Assembly: GCA_963693365.1 (NCBI GenBank)
Contig: CAVNZM010000007.1
Location: 8,494,001-8,558,000 of the forward strand
Source of the DNA: Amoebidium appalachense
Taxonomy: Eukaryota > Ichthyosporea
Length of the DNA stretch: 64,000 nucleotides
Reading direction: 5' to 3'
Below, piece by piece: positions 1 through 34,193 of the stretch (its first letter is position 1; every line of letters begins with the position of its first letter). A model generated the notes under the pieces. That model saw only the letters and a list, made by a program, of their open reading frames with translations, had not been told where the DNA came from and did no database searches. A program made the position numbers and the translations under genes.

Positions 1-71
<71 letters not shown>

Positions 72-84
72 TGTGTGTGTGTGG
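1..84. repeat. (GT)n microsatellite
   Basis: An almost pure GT dinucleotide run that opens the window, with two GGG interruptions near its end. The interval 85-449 that follows holds G- and C-rich simple sequence and is read here as an intron of the EXOC2-like gene. I see no exon in it. Confidence 0.97.
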
Positions 85-449
85 GTGGTGCGTGTGGTTG
101 TTTGTATTTGTGTTTTTGTTTGTTTTGGTGTTCGGGAGGGACCGGGAGGGGGGGATGGGGTGGATGGGTGTTGTGCCTACCAGTGGAGACTGAGAAATTT
201 GCTTAGCGCGAGGTTGCACACGTTTAGTTCGAATCTGCCTCCCATGTGGACCTCCCCCTCCCCCCCCCCCCCCCCCTCCGCGCATACACCACTGTGTCAG
301 TCAGAACAATCTGTGACACATCTCCTGCACGTGTCTCTAATATATGATACTGAATCTTTATTTTTTTTTTAATTATGGTTAAAGTGTTGTTGCTGTTGAT
401 ATAAACAACACCCACATGTGCCCTAACATTACACTCCATCGCCCCCCAG

Positions 450-6807
<6,358 letters not shown>

Positions 6808-7369
6808 TCTTACGTAAATGGATATGTGAAGAACGACTGTATACGTTGCGGTAGCCGTGCTTAATATTATTTGTCGGGTTTGGGGGTCCCGGTAAGTTTC
6901 GAAAATGCGGCAGTATGATTGTTGGGTGTGTTTCGAACGAAGTACTCTATTTGATCAACGTTTGGCCCATTGTGAACCCTCATGCAAGCATAGCCTAAAC
7001 AGTACTAGCGTGCCTCTAATCAAACCCCATGTATGCATAGTTGTCAAGATTATGCACGGAATGCCTTGTTAGTTAGTTTGTTGTGAATGACGGGTGAGGG
7101 GAGACGAAAACACACAAAATGGGGTCTATATTTGGGCGAATTTGAAGGGTGCGCGGGTGCTTGGAGGCACACCATGAGTGATGTGCTCTTACTAATAATC
7201 ATAATATATTGTATATATTGCGCAAACACTACATAATAAACACACATGTAGTGACTCAGGGCCTCCCCCCCCTCCCCCCCCTCCCCAGGCTGGCCTTTCC
7301 TTTCAATGTTAAATTCGAGAATACTAAATGTTCAATATTTGGGGCTACCTCGCCGAGGTGGGGCTTGGC

Positions 7370-7994
<625 letters not shown>

Positions 7995-8623
7995 GTCACC
8001 GTGACACAAAACACAGACACGCACTGTGTAGACGCACACACACACACACGCACACACATGTACACACACACACGTGCACATACACACATCCCTCTCAAAT
8101 CAAGGGTGTAGAAACACCATGCATTAAATTGGCACCTACGGCGTACAGTAAGTGGTGCCAACTTGCTGAATTATTGCGGCCTCTGGCGCGCCAGCATACG
8201 TATACAGGCATAGGTCGAATTCGAAATTCTAGTACGGCGCGGTAGTGCAATGCATCCAAATGTACAGGAAACGACGGCCGCGGCTAGATCTTCGTTTTGA
8301 GATCCGCCATGGCGGAAACCAATTTGATTGGTTAACCAACAGGGGATACAATCGGGTTCTGATTGGGTAGATTTGCACCAGCTGTATCACCCCATACTTC
8401 GGTCTTCCCAGCATGAGCGGCCACAGGGGTATAACAGTTTTTTATGATGACTTTATTGATATGCTCATGAAAGAGAAGCAAGCCGGAGATACCACAGACA
8501 TCTCAGAGAAGAAAATACAAAAACCCCTACTCACGGATACGGAGGAGATAACGACTCAAATAATCATACACCCTAGAAAACTCGTTAAACATACGGTGAT
8601 AGTCAGTAGAAGTAATATCAGGA

Positions 8624-9660
8624 TTATCTATAAGCTAGTCTTCGAATTTCTAACGGAAGAATCTGAGATAAATAAATACATTTATCTAGATGTTTGCGAG
8701 AAAAAGGTTCTGCACAAAAGTGACACAAACATTTATGGAAACTAAGGTTACAACGCCAAAATAAACATCTCCAAGCAATATCACACGAAGGGGTTAGGAT
8801 GGCAAAATCGGCAAGTGTGGTAGGTTTACGAGAGGAAGGATGAATATAAGTAGCTAATTTACATAACGATTGTAGAGAAAATAGACGAGTCTCTAATATA
8901 AAAAGAAGCACAGGCTCAAGAGTCCTACCATGATACTCTTTATCACAACGTTGAAGCAAAGGATATTGAGTATGAAACCAAGTAACATACTGCTGATAAA
9001 GAGGGGAAGAGAAAAATAAAGGAGACAAATATTTAAAGGAATATCTCTGAATGGGAGATAGATTGGGTACAGGACATTTCGCACGAACATAAGAAATGGG
9101 AACATGGTCTAAAGAAGGAAAGAATTGCAACAAAGGATGATAAGAAGGAAGCCTGACCAAATGAAAACAAAAGCGAAGGCCTAACTCATTCATACGCTGA
9201 CTCGCCGGAGGGAGACCAAAAACACTCAGAAAAGGAGCCGCCAGAGGATGCCTACGCGAGGTCCGAGAGATGAACTGGATGAATTCACGCTGAAAGGAAT
9301 CGGATTCCCGAAGCGCCGCGCGCTGTTGCCGGTGAGGGACACACAAGAGCTAACGGGAGGCCATATTCGAAACATGGACGAAGAAAAACTTTATAAAGAG
9401 TGAGCAGATTAGCAGGATGGACATTAGAAATACTTGCGAAAATGCCTTGATAGATGTGTAAACGACCACGCGCACGGGAAATGCGCGAAGTTAAAAGGCG
9501 CTTAAAGCAAATACCCTTAGAGGTGAAAGGAATACCTACAAATAGTCATAGGACACAACTGGGATAGGTTGATTGTTCAAAGTGTAGTGTGCATGGGGAG
9601 AAAAGGTGCTGCATTTATCTATCCCAATTTTCATGAAATTTCGGAAACAAAACACCAAAA
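8624..9660 (-). pseudogene. LINE-type reverse transcriptase remnant, 5'-truncated and frameshifted
   Basis: On the minus strand, three reading frames joined end to end give the C-terminal part of a non-LTR retrotransposon polyprotein. From about 9655 down, a segment ending in NNQPIPVVSYDY looks like the post-catalytic RT region. A frame change near 9540 leads to GIPFTSKGI and then HPANLLTLYKVF-RP-FEYGLPL, typical of the thumb/connection part of LINE RTs. A second frame change near 9350 leads to a 240-codon open frame ending at 8624. That frame carries a CHFC-x8-H-x3-C zinc-binding motif of the sort seen at the C-terminus of LINE polyproteins. The catalytic YxDD part and everything upstream are absent, as expected for 5' truncation. 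It cannot make an active enzyme. Confidence 0.75.
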
Positions 9661-11602
9661 AAATATGTTGTTGTTTATGTGACATGTGGAGATGGTAACT
9701 ACAACTATTAAAAAGATGACATACTTAAAATTTTGCCTGTAATATTTATTGTTTTCTTCACAATAAGGCTTAAAGCATTGGATGCTTTTTTTTCAAGCTG
9801 AAATCTTACTTTAAGCAAATGAGGTACACACGAAACGCCCCACTCGTGTGGCCTGGGCCGGGGGGATTCAACCGCCAAAACTGTTCCCACAAACACACCT
9901 CCGAGTCTCCCTGTTTGGTCAAGGTCTTTGTGCAAGTCCGACCTGACTGTGTCACTGAGTGATTTCTAAAGAGGATATGACAAATGTAATGTCCCTGTTG
10001 TTCCTTTTATTTTTGGTATCATTACAGAATCCACGAGCACTGTTTCTCTTCTCATCATGACTCATGAAGGGCTGAATTAATCAGAAGTACGCTGAGCCTA
10101 TAAATAGCCTGCGTTGCGTCACCGACTCTCCATATACTCCAAAGGGGTTCTGTTGTTCAAATGAAGGGTATGTACCAAACAATTATCAATAGTAATTGTG
10201 TTCGATCGCTCTCTTTTTTGGTGCTAGTGACGCACAAATAGTGTGCAAGGATTTGCAAATTTATCAAATGTAAATGTCGGGGCTCAAACTGTATTGAGAC
10301 TGAGACAGCTTTCAGCTCGATGAACTAGTTGATGGATGAGTGCTGCCCCTTCATAGCAAGCCTGAGACAGAGACGTGACGTTGAGCCCCACGATTCGGTC
10401 ACGTGACGGTACGCACATCCATTCCGAATGTAAAGCGACGTCAACCTGTTCCCAACTAATTCGAGCTCTTGTCAGTGTACACTGAAAAGGGGCTATGTCT
10501 ATTGTGCTGCCGTCGTGGAGGGAGGATCTACCGCTACTTATGGTAACTGTTCCTTTACAACTTGACTATTCCCGGTTTAGATCCTGCCCCTCAGAATGAC
10601 ATACACTACCGGTATATTGGAGCGCCGCGAGGTCCGGGACATACATGGGGCCACTTGGAGTCTAGGGAGCCATTTAGCCTAATAAGGGGCGGCGCGCTGT
10701 AATCCATTGACCCGGAGTCGGGTATGTTACGGGGTACCTGCCGGGCACGGCGCTTTGTAAGCCTGCGTTCAAAATTATTGTAGACTTTTCAAAAGGGGGT
10801 GCACTGCACAACAGATTTTCCCACACTTAACAGACCTCTGACAAAGTGAAGGTAGGAGCTCTAAATTCTCAGATCCAGACAGATCCAGACCGGATTGGCC
10901 ATGAACTCTTAATGAACCCCAAGTGCCCACAGATCGCTTTTGGCTTACATGGCTGATTGGTCGAGTTTTGATGGCGGCTTGCCTCTGAGTCTGAGAGCGA
11001 GTTTCGTCAAGTTGACAAGATACCCGTGGGCTATGTTTTCAATCAATAGGGGCAAGAAAAGCTATATAGTAAAAAAAGAAAAAAATCTAATAATTCAAAT
11101 TGCTGCTCCGTGAGGATACAGAGGTAAAAGCTGGGTGACAGTGGCACAATGAAGGAGTCACAGTGACTGACAGCGGTCTTTTCACAGGGCAAACACTGAA
11201 AATGCCAACGCACGACGGAGACGACTACCGATTGGGCAAGAATCATGTACATTCCATACTGGTTATTGTGAGGGCTAGTTTCTATAAAAATGCGGCTGGA
11301 ACCTCACCGGAATCATCACAACACAGGCAGACAGACCTGTACAGTACTGTTCATACAGCTTGCACGAGTGTTGGTGGTCTAAACCCCAGCAAGCTAAGTC
11401 TGCTATACACTGTGCTTGTTATCGCTGCGAGAGGGAGTTTTCAGTTTTATGGGTGGTTTGTTTCACAGATAACGCATGTTTTTTATAGTCCGCCTAAGAT
11501 TGTGTAACAAGTGCCAGAGCGATTGGCATCTGTGAAATCTAACTCTCAAGGACGGATCTGGGTTTCCTTAACGCAGCGCGTTTTTCGGGCGCCTTTGGCG
11601 CA
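9661..11602. other. Intergenic DNA upstream of the ABC transporter; no gene seen
   Basis: About 1.9 kb of unique, repeat-poor sequence. No convincing coding region or RNA gene was found on either strand. The stretch directly upstream of 11603 presumably holds the ABC transporter promoter, but I cannot point to a specific element. Confidence 0.5.
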
Positions 11603-25342
<13,740 letters not shown>

Positions 25343-25743
25343 ATTGGACAGGAGTGGCCGCAGAATTTCATGGTGTTTGTTGTAGGTTGGTCTTTTTCAA
25401 TGCCAGCCTTGTGGATGGGTTCGATAAGTGGTATTTTTTCCTTCCCCAAGTATGCAGATGTAATTTTTCAAGTGTTCAGGAAGTATTGAATTGTATTTAG
25501 ACAAACAGGAAGCTGGCTGGCGCTGGTAGCGCAGCATGTACAGTGATCATTTTAGGACGCCAAGCAATTGAGAGTTTCTCTCTTTTTTCCTTTTTCTCTT
25601 TCTCCCTTCCGGGCCCCAATGTTTTGTTCGATTATATATATACGAAAGATGCAATGCGGCCACGTTTGATTCGACAATGCATGTAGTGTACATAAGTGAA
25701 ATTAGTGAACGGCCCGAACAGCCGGAAATTCATATTGGACCGA

Positions 25744-25749
25744 AATAAA
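25744..25749 (+). terminator. Possible poly(A) signal of the ABCC gene
   Basis: AATAAA about 400 bases past the ABCC stop codon, on the coding strand. I saw no clear GT-rich downstream element, so this is only a candidate. Confidence 0.3.
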
Positions 25750-26239
25750 CTATTGCACCTGGAGTGCACGATTATATGCATGGTGTTCACACGTACAACC
25801 TTTAAGGTACCAAAGATGGTTTTACGTGATGCCCAAATGAACGTTTGCCATTGAGTCATTCTGCCCGGCGGCCGGCCCCACTAACCTCATAAAGGAAATC
25901 GACGTCCACCCCCTCCCTAGGCCTCCCTTCCAACCCCTCCCTCCCCCTCCCCCCCCCCCCCCCCCCCCCTCCCCCTCACCAATATGAAGAGTTGTTAAAG
26001 CAACTATTGTCCGCCTCCGCCACGGCCGAGCTCTAGTAGAGCCAGTCCCGGTTTGTGCATGCGCATGATCATGTGCCGTCGGATCCGCCCAGCTCTTGAA
26101 GCCCAGTATGGTACATAATAGTGTTTCGTTCTCATTCCAAGATTGACGTCGGGATCGATGATACACATTCAATTCCCATGTCACAGTGGGTGTTGGAGTC
26201 GGGAATGGAAAGACTAATTGGGGGCGGGGGGGGGGGGGG

Positions 26240-26280
<41 letters not shown>

Positions 26281-27716
26281 TAGGATAATTTAGATATTTT
26301 ACATTTATCCTTCGAGGTGATTTTTGGCACCAGCTGGATCCGGATAGTAAGAAAGCACGCGGACAGGATCACTTTATTTAAAAAGCTTGCACTTGGTACA
26401 TGGTCCCGTGGGGAAGTTTTGGACGAGCTACTGCCCCGGGCCGGCATGCAGCACTGTAGCACAAACATATATATGCATGTACACTCTTTTTGTGGCCATA
26501 AATTGGTAAAAAATATCGTGCTTGTCATTAACATCAGCGGCCCAACACTTGCACGCCGCTGTACGTCCCCTGGCCAGCTAACACAGCAGGAGAAGAAAAA
26601 CGATACTTTGGACTAGTATTAAAAAGAATAATACCTGTATTAGACCTACTATCACTAGCTAGCCGAGAGTGTCGGACTACTGCAGTAGTACTTATTTTCC
26701 ACAGGTCTTTCATAAGTCGACGGTATGCTTGCGTGGATTTGGCGGGGCAACATAAAACTTTCTCATAAAAGAAAATCATCTGATTTTATGCTTTGTAAGT
26801 AGGATAAAGAGGACCAGTAACTCAAAAGCTTTGTTGCCTTTTGCAGTCGCGATTCGCCTGTCCGACAAGCATGTGGTGCCATGTGGTGGCGGCATGTGGT
26901 CTGGGTCGAAAGCTGTGATCTATTCCGTGTGACTGTTGAGTGGCTGAGAGATCACCTGGTCGTTTTTATCCAATCAAATGTAGCAAGAAAAACCCAAAAA
27001 TAGCCCACATTCTTTGAACTAGATACATTATAACAGTTTTCATTGGTATATTTTCCCGCCAAATCCTTTAACGAATGTTTATTGGTCAAACGCGCACCGC
27101 CTGCAAATACCATCCTCCCGTATCGGCGAGTCCAGAGCAAACCCGGCCATCATGTGACAACAGACTTTTGACCAGCATGGCAAGGTACATATTGCATATT
27201 CATGAGTTTTACACGCACAAACTCGTGCCCTAAACATATTCGTCCTTACATATGTAATAGCAGCTGTTTATGAATTCATCATCGATCTACAACATCTAAA
27301 CAATTGCTGCTGCTAATCTGAGCACGTAGTGTAATTACTATTAGCGTACCATTATTTACCTGTGTACTCTATTCAATAGCCGGATGACCACTTAGTAGCT
27401 AGACAACTGAAGGGCCTAAGTTGAAGAGACGTAGCAGCGTACGCACCGGTACTCTAAGTACTATATATGCAAATATATATTCATTGCAGATCATTTAAAC
27501 GCGGTGCTAATTTAGTCTCTCTTTGTCTGAGGACCAAGTGCGTTTATAAACTTTTCGTCTGACATGTCCTCGGTCCGTGCCTGCATGTGACTCAACGTAT
27601 GGTGTTCTATTTCCAACTACTGTAGCCTACTACGTTTGTACCTTTAGCTGCAGAGGAAGTGCAATTTTTTTAACCATTCATGATAATATAGTCTAATAGT
27701 ATGCCAAACAATCAGA
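25750..27716. other. Intergenic DNA between ABCC and the amino-acid transporter
   Basis: Mostly unique sequence with C runs near 25950-25970 and a G-rich block at 26221-26279. No gene was found on either strand. A/T-rich stretches near 27461-27482 could be promoter-related, but nothing specific stands out. Confidence 0.5.
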
Positions 27717-29540
27717 ATGCCTCTCACTCAACCACTTCTTGGGGCCAATGCTGAGCTCGAGCCCAGTCATGCCGCCAGCGATTCCCAGCCTCCGTCTAAC
27801 AGTGACAATGAAACACATACAGCACCCCCACTGGCAGGCAGCTGTGAGGCGTGGGCCATGAGGTTGCTTGCAACGGGCGCCACCGGAAAATCAGTGAACA
27901 GTGCGGAAACACAACTACCACAGGCCAACAAAAGCAACGAGCATGCACACACAGACGTAATATCATTAACGGGCCCGGATCCGACACAAACACTACTAGT
28001 GCCCCCTGCCCTGGCCGGGTCAAGCGCATCTTTGGTTTCACTTGCCCGCAATGAAAGCTCCGACGCGTTATTTCTGCACACTACAAGCCCAACGTCTGCT
28101 CTTTCTCCCGTGGTCAGCTCAAAGGAAAAGAACATACACAGTTATGAACATGAAGACGACGTGCACAGCCACTTAGGACACGTCGAGGGATGTGAGGGAA
28201 AAACACAACTCATTCCTGCAGGGGAGGGAAAGGCTGCGGTGGGTGGCAAATGCACGCCTTTTGGTGGAACCATGAACCTCGTTAAAGCAATGATCGGTGC
28301 GGGGATACTTGCGCTACCATATGCCAACACACAAGCAGGTTGGGGTTTGGGTGTGTTCACACTTCTTTTCGGTGCGGTAGCAACACATGTGGGCTATGTG
28401 CTGCTTGTTCGTTGCGCTGAGTGGATGAACACCCACCCATCTTCATATGGCCTCCTATGTCAGATGACGTATCCGCGCATAGCGCCCGTTGTCGATCTAC
28501 TGATTGCACTCGGGTGTTTTGGTACCGCCGTTTCATATCTCATTATTCTGGGTGACCTTTTACCGGATGTGGCTATGGCGTTTGGGGCACAGGCAGGGTC
28601 CGTCCTCACAAACAGGCAGTTGTGGATCACGGTCGGTTTTGTGCTGCTCGTGCCCTTGTGTTGCCTGAAAACAATCGACAAACTAAGTTACACGTCGGGC
28701 GTTGCGATCGTCAGCATCATATACGTTGTCATTATTGGTGTTTTGATTCGTGCGGCACCAAGTTTGTTTTTCAGCGATTGTGGGGGAGATGTACTTGGAA
28801 CCCTTGGGGCAGACGGTAGCTGCATCGCCATGACAAAAGGTAGCATTCAGGCGGTTGCATCCGGAATGGGTTTTCTGCGTGCACTACCAACATATATTTT
28901 CGCTTTTGAGGCTCACTTCATCATCTTTGACATTTATGGTAGCCTTCACAAGCCCACTATTCCAAAGATGGAAAACATGGTCGTTGCACCATCGATGGCT
29001 CTCACAACGACACTCTATGGGGTCTACGGGCTGTGCGGGTATTTTACGTTCGGCAGTATGGTCCAATCAAATGTTTTGGTTAATTATCCAGCCACTACCA
29101 TCGTTACAGTTGCGCGGATAGCCATGAGTTTTGTTAAAGGCGTCACATATCCGTTATGCACACATGCAACACGTACAGCCGTGTTGAATTTGATTAGGGA
29201 ATATCGAGCGGCTACCGGCCGGGCCAAACTTAGCGTTAAGGCGCAATCGATGGCATTCTGGGCCACCACTACCACCCTCCTTCTCGTCTCTTACCTCATT
29301 TCTTTGCTTGTGGTGGATATGGGTATAGTGATAGAGCTTGTGGGTATTCTTACGGGTGTGCCTGTAGGTTTCATTATGCCGGGGATGTTTTACTGCAGAG
29401 TGTTTGGGTCACTGAGAAAGAAGGAAAAGCCGAATCATGTGGATACGTTGGGTGAGAAGGTTTTGTATTGGTCGGGTGTTGGCCTAGTTGTGTTTGGTGT
29501 TGTGTTTTTGCCTACTGCCCTAGTGGCAATGTTTGTATAA
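27717..29540 (+). CDS. Amino-acid transporter, AAAP/SLC38-AVT type, intronless
   Basis: A single 607-codon frame without introns, unlike its neighbours. The first 180 or so residues are hydrophilic, Ser/Thr/His-rich and unlikely to be folded. From about residue 183 the protein is strongly hydrophobic and opens with the family hallmark TMNLVKAMIGAGILALPYA, the first helix of AAAP transporters. About eleven hydrophobic segments follow, the last ending at the C-terminus (LPTALVAMF). Family members move neutral or cationic amino acids with Na+ or H+ at the plasma membrane or the vacuole/lysosome. The substrate and the membrane used here cannot be told. An N-terminal QPLLG resembles a dileucine sorting signal but lacks the usual acidic residue. 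The start is the first ATG in this frame; an ATG at 27702 is out of frame. Lack of introns may reflect retrocopying or simply a gene class with few introns. Confidence 0.86.
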   Translation: MPLTQPLLGANAELEPSHAASDSQPPSNSDNETHTAPPLAGSCEAWAMRLLATGATGKSVNSAETQLPQANKSNEHAHTDVISLTGPDPTQTLLVPPALAGSSASLVSLARNESSDALFLHTTSPTSALSPVVSSKEKNIHSYEHEDDVHSHLGHVEGCEGKTQLIPAGEGKAAVGGKCTPFGGTMNLVKAMIGAGILALPYANTQAGWGLGVFTLLFGAVATHVGYVLLVRCAEWMNTHPSSYGLLCQMTYPRIAPVVDLLIALGCFGTAVSYLIILGDLLPDVAMAFGAQAGSVLTNRQLWITVGFVLLVPLCCLKTIDKLSYTSGVAIVSIIYVVIIGVLIRAAPSLFFSDCGGDVLGTLGADGSCIAMTKGSIQAVASGMGFLRALPTYIFAFEAHFIIFDIYGSLHKPTIPKMENMVVAPSMALTTTLYGVYGLCGYFTFGSMVQSNVLVNYPATTIVTVARIAMSFVKGVTYPLCTHATRTAVLNLIREYRAATGRAKLSVKAQSMAFWATTTTLLLVSYLISLLVVDMGIVIELVGILTGVPVGFIMPGMFYCRVFGSLRKKEKPNHVDTLGEKVLYWSGVGLVVFGVVFLPTALVAMFV

Positions 29541-30029
29541 TTGCTAGGAAATGTGAATGTGTTGTATGTACCAAATAGTGTGGGCTTTAGGCAAGCGTGC
29601 AAGTATATTGTTATGACAATTGGTTACAGTACCTAATTCGACATGTTGTTGTGTAAGATGAAATGGGTAGCTCTCGATATGCGCTTTAGTACAGGAGCTT
29701 TCCTGAACCCGCGAGTATCCGATATACAGGCAACACTTTTAACTTAGTATTAAGCAATTCAGAAGTGTCTTCATCCCCAACTTCCACCTGTGAACACCAA
29801 CTAATCAAGTGGCGCCCAGTTTGATAGTATACTGTGCTCGTTTTCTGAACTCGGAGTCGGTCCCCCCCCTCCCCCCCCCCCCCTCCCGCCCCCCTGCCCC
29901 CCCCCCCCCCCCCCCTCCCCCCCCCCCCTTCATCCATAAAGAATGCTCCCCTTTCCCCCCCCCTCTCCCCCACCAGCGCCAACACCACCCGTTTCTGAGG
30001 CTCCTCCCTCCCTTTCCCCGGCATCAAGC

Positions 30030-30064
<35 letters not shown>

Positions 30065-30416
30065 CTCTTCCCCTCTCCCCTGCTTCCTTTCCCCATTTTC
30101 AGTCTATCTATCACACAACTTCAAAGCGCATGCACACTTCGAAAGCAGGCGCACACAGAGAGACAAACAAAAGACACCCCCATACATTAAGTCTGCATGG
30201 TTTAAGCACAAGCTATGATGGTGTATTTTGAAAACAAGAGTATACTTTGTGGCATAGTAGACTAATATAGTCACAGTGTGACACACACATACACGAGGGT
30301 GTGAGTGCTCCTGTGTGCATGCAGGTTGTGCACACACACGGAACACTCATACAACACAGTTACACATATGCGCGCGCGCTGGGTCCACACACACGCACAC
30401 ACACGCACACGCACAC

Positions 30417-30483
<67 letters not shown>

Positions 30484-30554
30484 CGCGCGCGCGCGTGTAC
30501 ATATGCACCGTGATGATGTTGGATTTTCGAACCAAGTTATCACATCTACTTAAT

Positions 30555-30585
<31 letters not shown>

Positions 30586-30596
30586 TGCACATACAC

Positions 30597-30627
<31 letters not shown>

Positions 30628-30640
30628 AAAAAAAAAAAAG
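29541..30640. repeat. C-rich, (CA)n and CnAn repeats
   Basis: C runs broken by T and G from about 29862 to 30063, a (CA)n tract with CG pairs at about 30390-30497, C runs at 30557-30617 and a C-to-A switch ending at 30639. No gene is visible. Confidence 0.9.
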
Positions 30641-30699
30641 GAACCTCCGTGTTTCATCCATGGGCATAAAAATTTGCACAGACGCACGCACTGACCACA

Positions 30700-30792
30700 T
30701 GTGTGTATGTGTATGTGTATGTGTGTGTGTGTGTGTGTGATTTGTGTGTGTGTGTGTGTGTGTGTCAGGTGTGTGTGTGTGTGTGTGTGTGT

Positions 30793-30849
<57 letters not shown>

Positions 30850-30988
30850 GGTGTGTGTGTGTATGTGTGTGACTGTTGTGTGTGTGTGTGTGTGTGTGCG
30901 TGTGTGTGTGTGTTTGTATGTGTGTGTGTGTGTCACACAGTGTGTGTGTGTGTGCACGTGTGTGCACGTGTGTGTGTGTGTGTGTGTG
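30700..30988. repeat. Long (GT)n tract with phase interruptions
   Basis: About 290 bases of GT on the plus strand interrupted by TGATTTGT, TCAGGT, TCTCTGT, TCGGT, GACTGTTG and CACACAG, giving several sub-blocks. The unique interval 31000-31500 contains no gene that I can support. Confidence 0.93.
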
Positions 30989-31529
30989 TTTTCAACTGAG
31001 CAGCTTCTTGAGGTGTAATTCAGCAGTTCCGGCCTTTGAAAATTCGGAAGTTCCGGCCCAAAAAGACCGATATATTTGCTTTCCAGACTAAGCCCGTCAA
31101 GCAGACATTTAAGGGGATGTACATACTTCCGTAACCGTCCATGTTATTAGGGTCTATTCTAGCATGATTGCATAGTGTGTGGCCGTGCTGGAAAACGCAG
31201 TAAGCCACACACGCACACGAGGGGCAGTGCTCAAACGTTTCCTAAAATATAGACCGTGTAAACCAAACCCATTGCATACTGTGTTGATCTAGCTGTATGG
31301 GGGTCCAATGCTGAACTTTCATTTAGCACCTGAGGGGGGCCTAATGCTGTGTGGCAGTGCACGGTGGGGTTGAGGGTGATGGGGTGTATGTTGTACGATG
31401 TCAATATACATGCCGTGTAGCATGGTGGTTGCTGCTATATCTGCGTAGATGTTGTGGGTTGCACTCTGCTTTGCGGTTACACGGTGTGTCTGCATTTCAG
31501 GCTCAGGCCGATTGTGTGCCTCACAGTAT

Positions 31530-31617
31530 GTGTGGTGTGTGTGTGTGTGTCTCTGTGTGTGTCTGTCTGTGTGTGTGTGTGTGTGTGTATGTGTGTGTGT
31601 GTGTGTGTGTGTCTGTC

Positions 31618-31648
<31 letters not shown>

Positions 31649-31678
31649 GTGCGTGCGTGTGTGTGTGCGCACGCGCGC

Positions 31679-31709
<31 letters not shown>

Positions 31710-31830
31710 TGTGGGTGGGTGGGTGGGTGGGGGGGAGAGGGGGGGGGGGGGGGGAAGGTAAATGGGTGGATGGAAGAGTGGAAGGATGTGTTTTTTTTTT
31801 TTTTTTTGGGGGGGGGGGGGGAAGGGGGTT
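31530..31830. repeat. (GT)n with (CG)n core, then G-rich, T-run and G-run
   Basis: GT and GTCT repeats run into an alternating CG stretch (about 31671-31692), then GT, GGGT and G-rich sequence, and finish with the usual T run followed by a G run (31791-31820). Confidence 0.92.
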
Positions 31831-32032
31831 GTTCTACTAGGTGTTTCTTTCTGCAGGTGCCGCAGTTTGATTTCGTGGTCTGTGAGTTTGCCAATGGGGA
31901 TCTGGGTGCAGTAGTGTTCCATATTGAGACTTCCATACATACCTAATGAAAAAGCGAGATACACACCATGGAAGTGTGTGTGACCACGAGTGAGAGAGTG
32001 AGAGAGCCGGAGCGGGAGGGGAGGGGGGGGGG

Positions 32033-32760
<728 letters not shown>

Positions 32761-32889
32761 ATTGAGCTGAGCCTGCAGCTGCTGGCTCCTTGCTCTATGT
32801 AGGCCAGCGAGTCTGAGACGATGAGGCATCGATATCTTGCTCGAAGCCTTCACATCATCGGAGTGGGCGAGTGCTGGGGCAGTGAGATG

Positions 32890-32891
<2 letters not shown>

Positions 32892-32939
<48 letters not shown>

Positions 32940-33026
32940 TTGCGGAGGGGGAGGGGGGGGCCCCCCCCCCCCCCCTCCCCCCCCCCCCCCTTCCCTCCGC
33001 AAAGGCGGGGGGGGGGGGGGGGGGGG
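32892..33026. repeat. Poly-C/poly-G inverted repeat with unique inner arms
   Basis: A C run of about 48, then CTTGCGGAGGG, a G/C-rich middle, CCCTCCGCAAAG, and a G run of about 20. The inner arms are reverse complements and the outer C and G runs also pair, so the whole 135 bases form an imperfect palindrome. Confidence 0.85.
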
Positions 33027-33644
33027 ATCTTTTTGTCAACGCGACACGTCTGCATCATCATGATCACTCTTGGAGTGAGGAGTCATGAGTGAGGAAGCCG
33101 AGGCCGGATCCGGTCATGTATACACGTGCACCCAGACGTGTACGCACTCCGGCCCTCCCGAGCCCGGTGACTCAGTCTCACCGGTACCCATGGCCACCCA
33201 CCCACGGTGACCACGATTGCATAAAAAGTAAACTACCACCCATTTCAACCTACCATGTACTATATCATGATAACGTACCCCAGGCCTTGAGCTCACATGT
33301 CTGTATGAACGGTTTACGCTGTTTACTCGACTCGGAGGCAAAGAAATATATGTTACATATGAGTCCGAAATGCGGCGCCGCGTGCTGCAGGGCCCGGCCG
33401 GCCCCGGGGCAGATGAATAACGTGACAACGTTGGGAAATTAGAGTTCGACGTCAACACGAGGTATGGTTACGTGCCAACGAGCCACCGTGTCCTGTACAG
33501 GCTGCCATGCAGTACGTTATTTTTTTCATATGGTGCGATGATATGATTATCAAATTTGGTCTCCGTGCGAACGAACTTCATGTCACATCGATAATAATGA
33601 TGATTATTCATGTGCTTGAGGGTGTACGCATGTACAGACAGTGT

Positions 33645-34108
33645 TGTTGTTGTGTGTGTATGTACGTGTCTGTACATGTGTGTGTGTGTGTGTGTGCGTG
33701 TGTGTGTGTGTGTGTGTGTGCGTGTGCGTGTGCGTGTGCGTGTGCGTGTGTGTGTGTGCGTGCGCATGCGTGCGTGTGTGTGTGCGCGTGTGTGTATGTA
33801 TGAGCAACATGTGTGTGTGCATGTGTGTGTACACGTGCGTGTACATGCGTGTGTGTGCACATGTGTGTGCACGTGATCTGTATGTGTGTGTTTACGTGCG
33901 TATGTGTACATGTGTGCACGTGTGTGGCATGTACAGCTGCAGCTACGTAGTATACAGCTGAGTCAGTGTGCACGTGTGTGTGTGTGGTGTGTGTGACGTG
34001 TGTGTGTGTGTGTGTGTGTGTGTACACATGTGCAGTGCAGTGTACAGTACTGCAGAGTTGTGTGTGTACGTGTGTCACGGTGCACATGTGTGTGTGTGTG
34101 TGTGTGTA

Positions 34109-34193
<85 letters not shown>

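Noticed and set aside
8413-8745. 110-codon plus-strand frame starting MSGHRGITVFYDD
   Set aside because: It overlaps the end of the LINE fragment on the other strand, has no recognisable domain and no supporting splice or promoter signal.
9708-9935. Minus-strand 75-codon frame as the N-terminal part of the LINE
   Set aside because: It shows no RT or endonuclease motif, so the LINE similarity appears to end near 9660.
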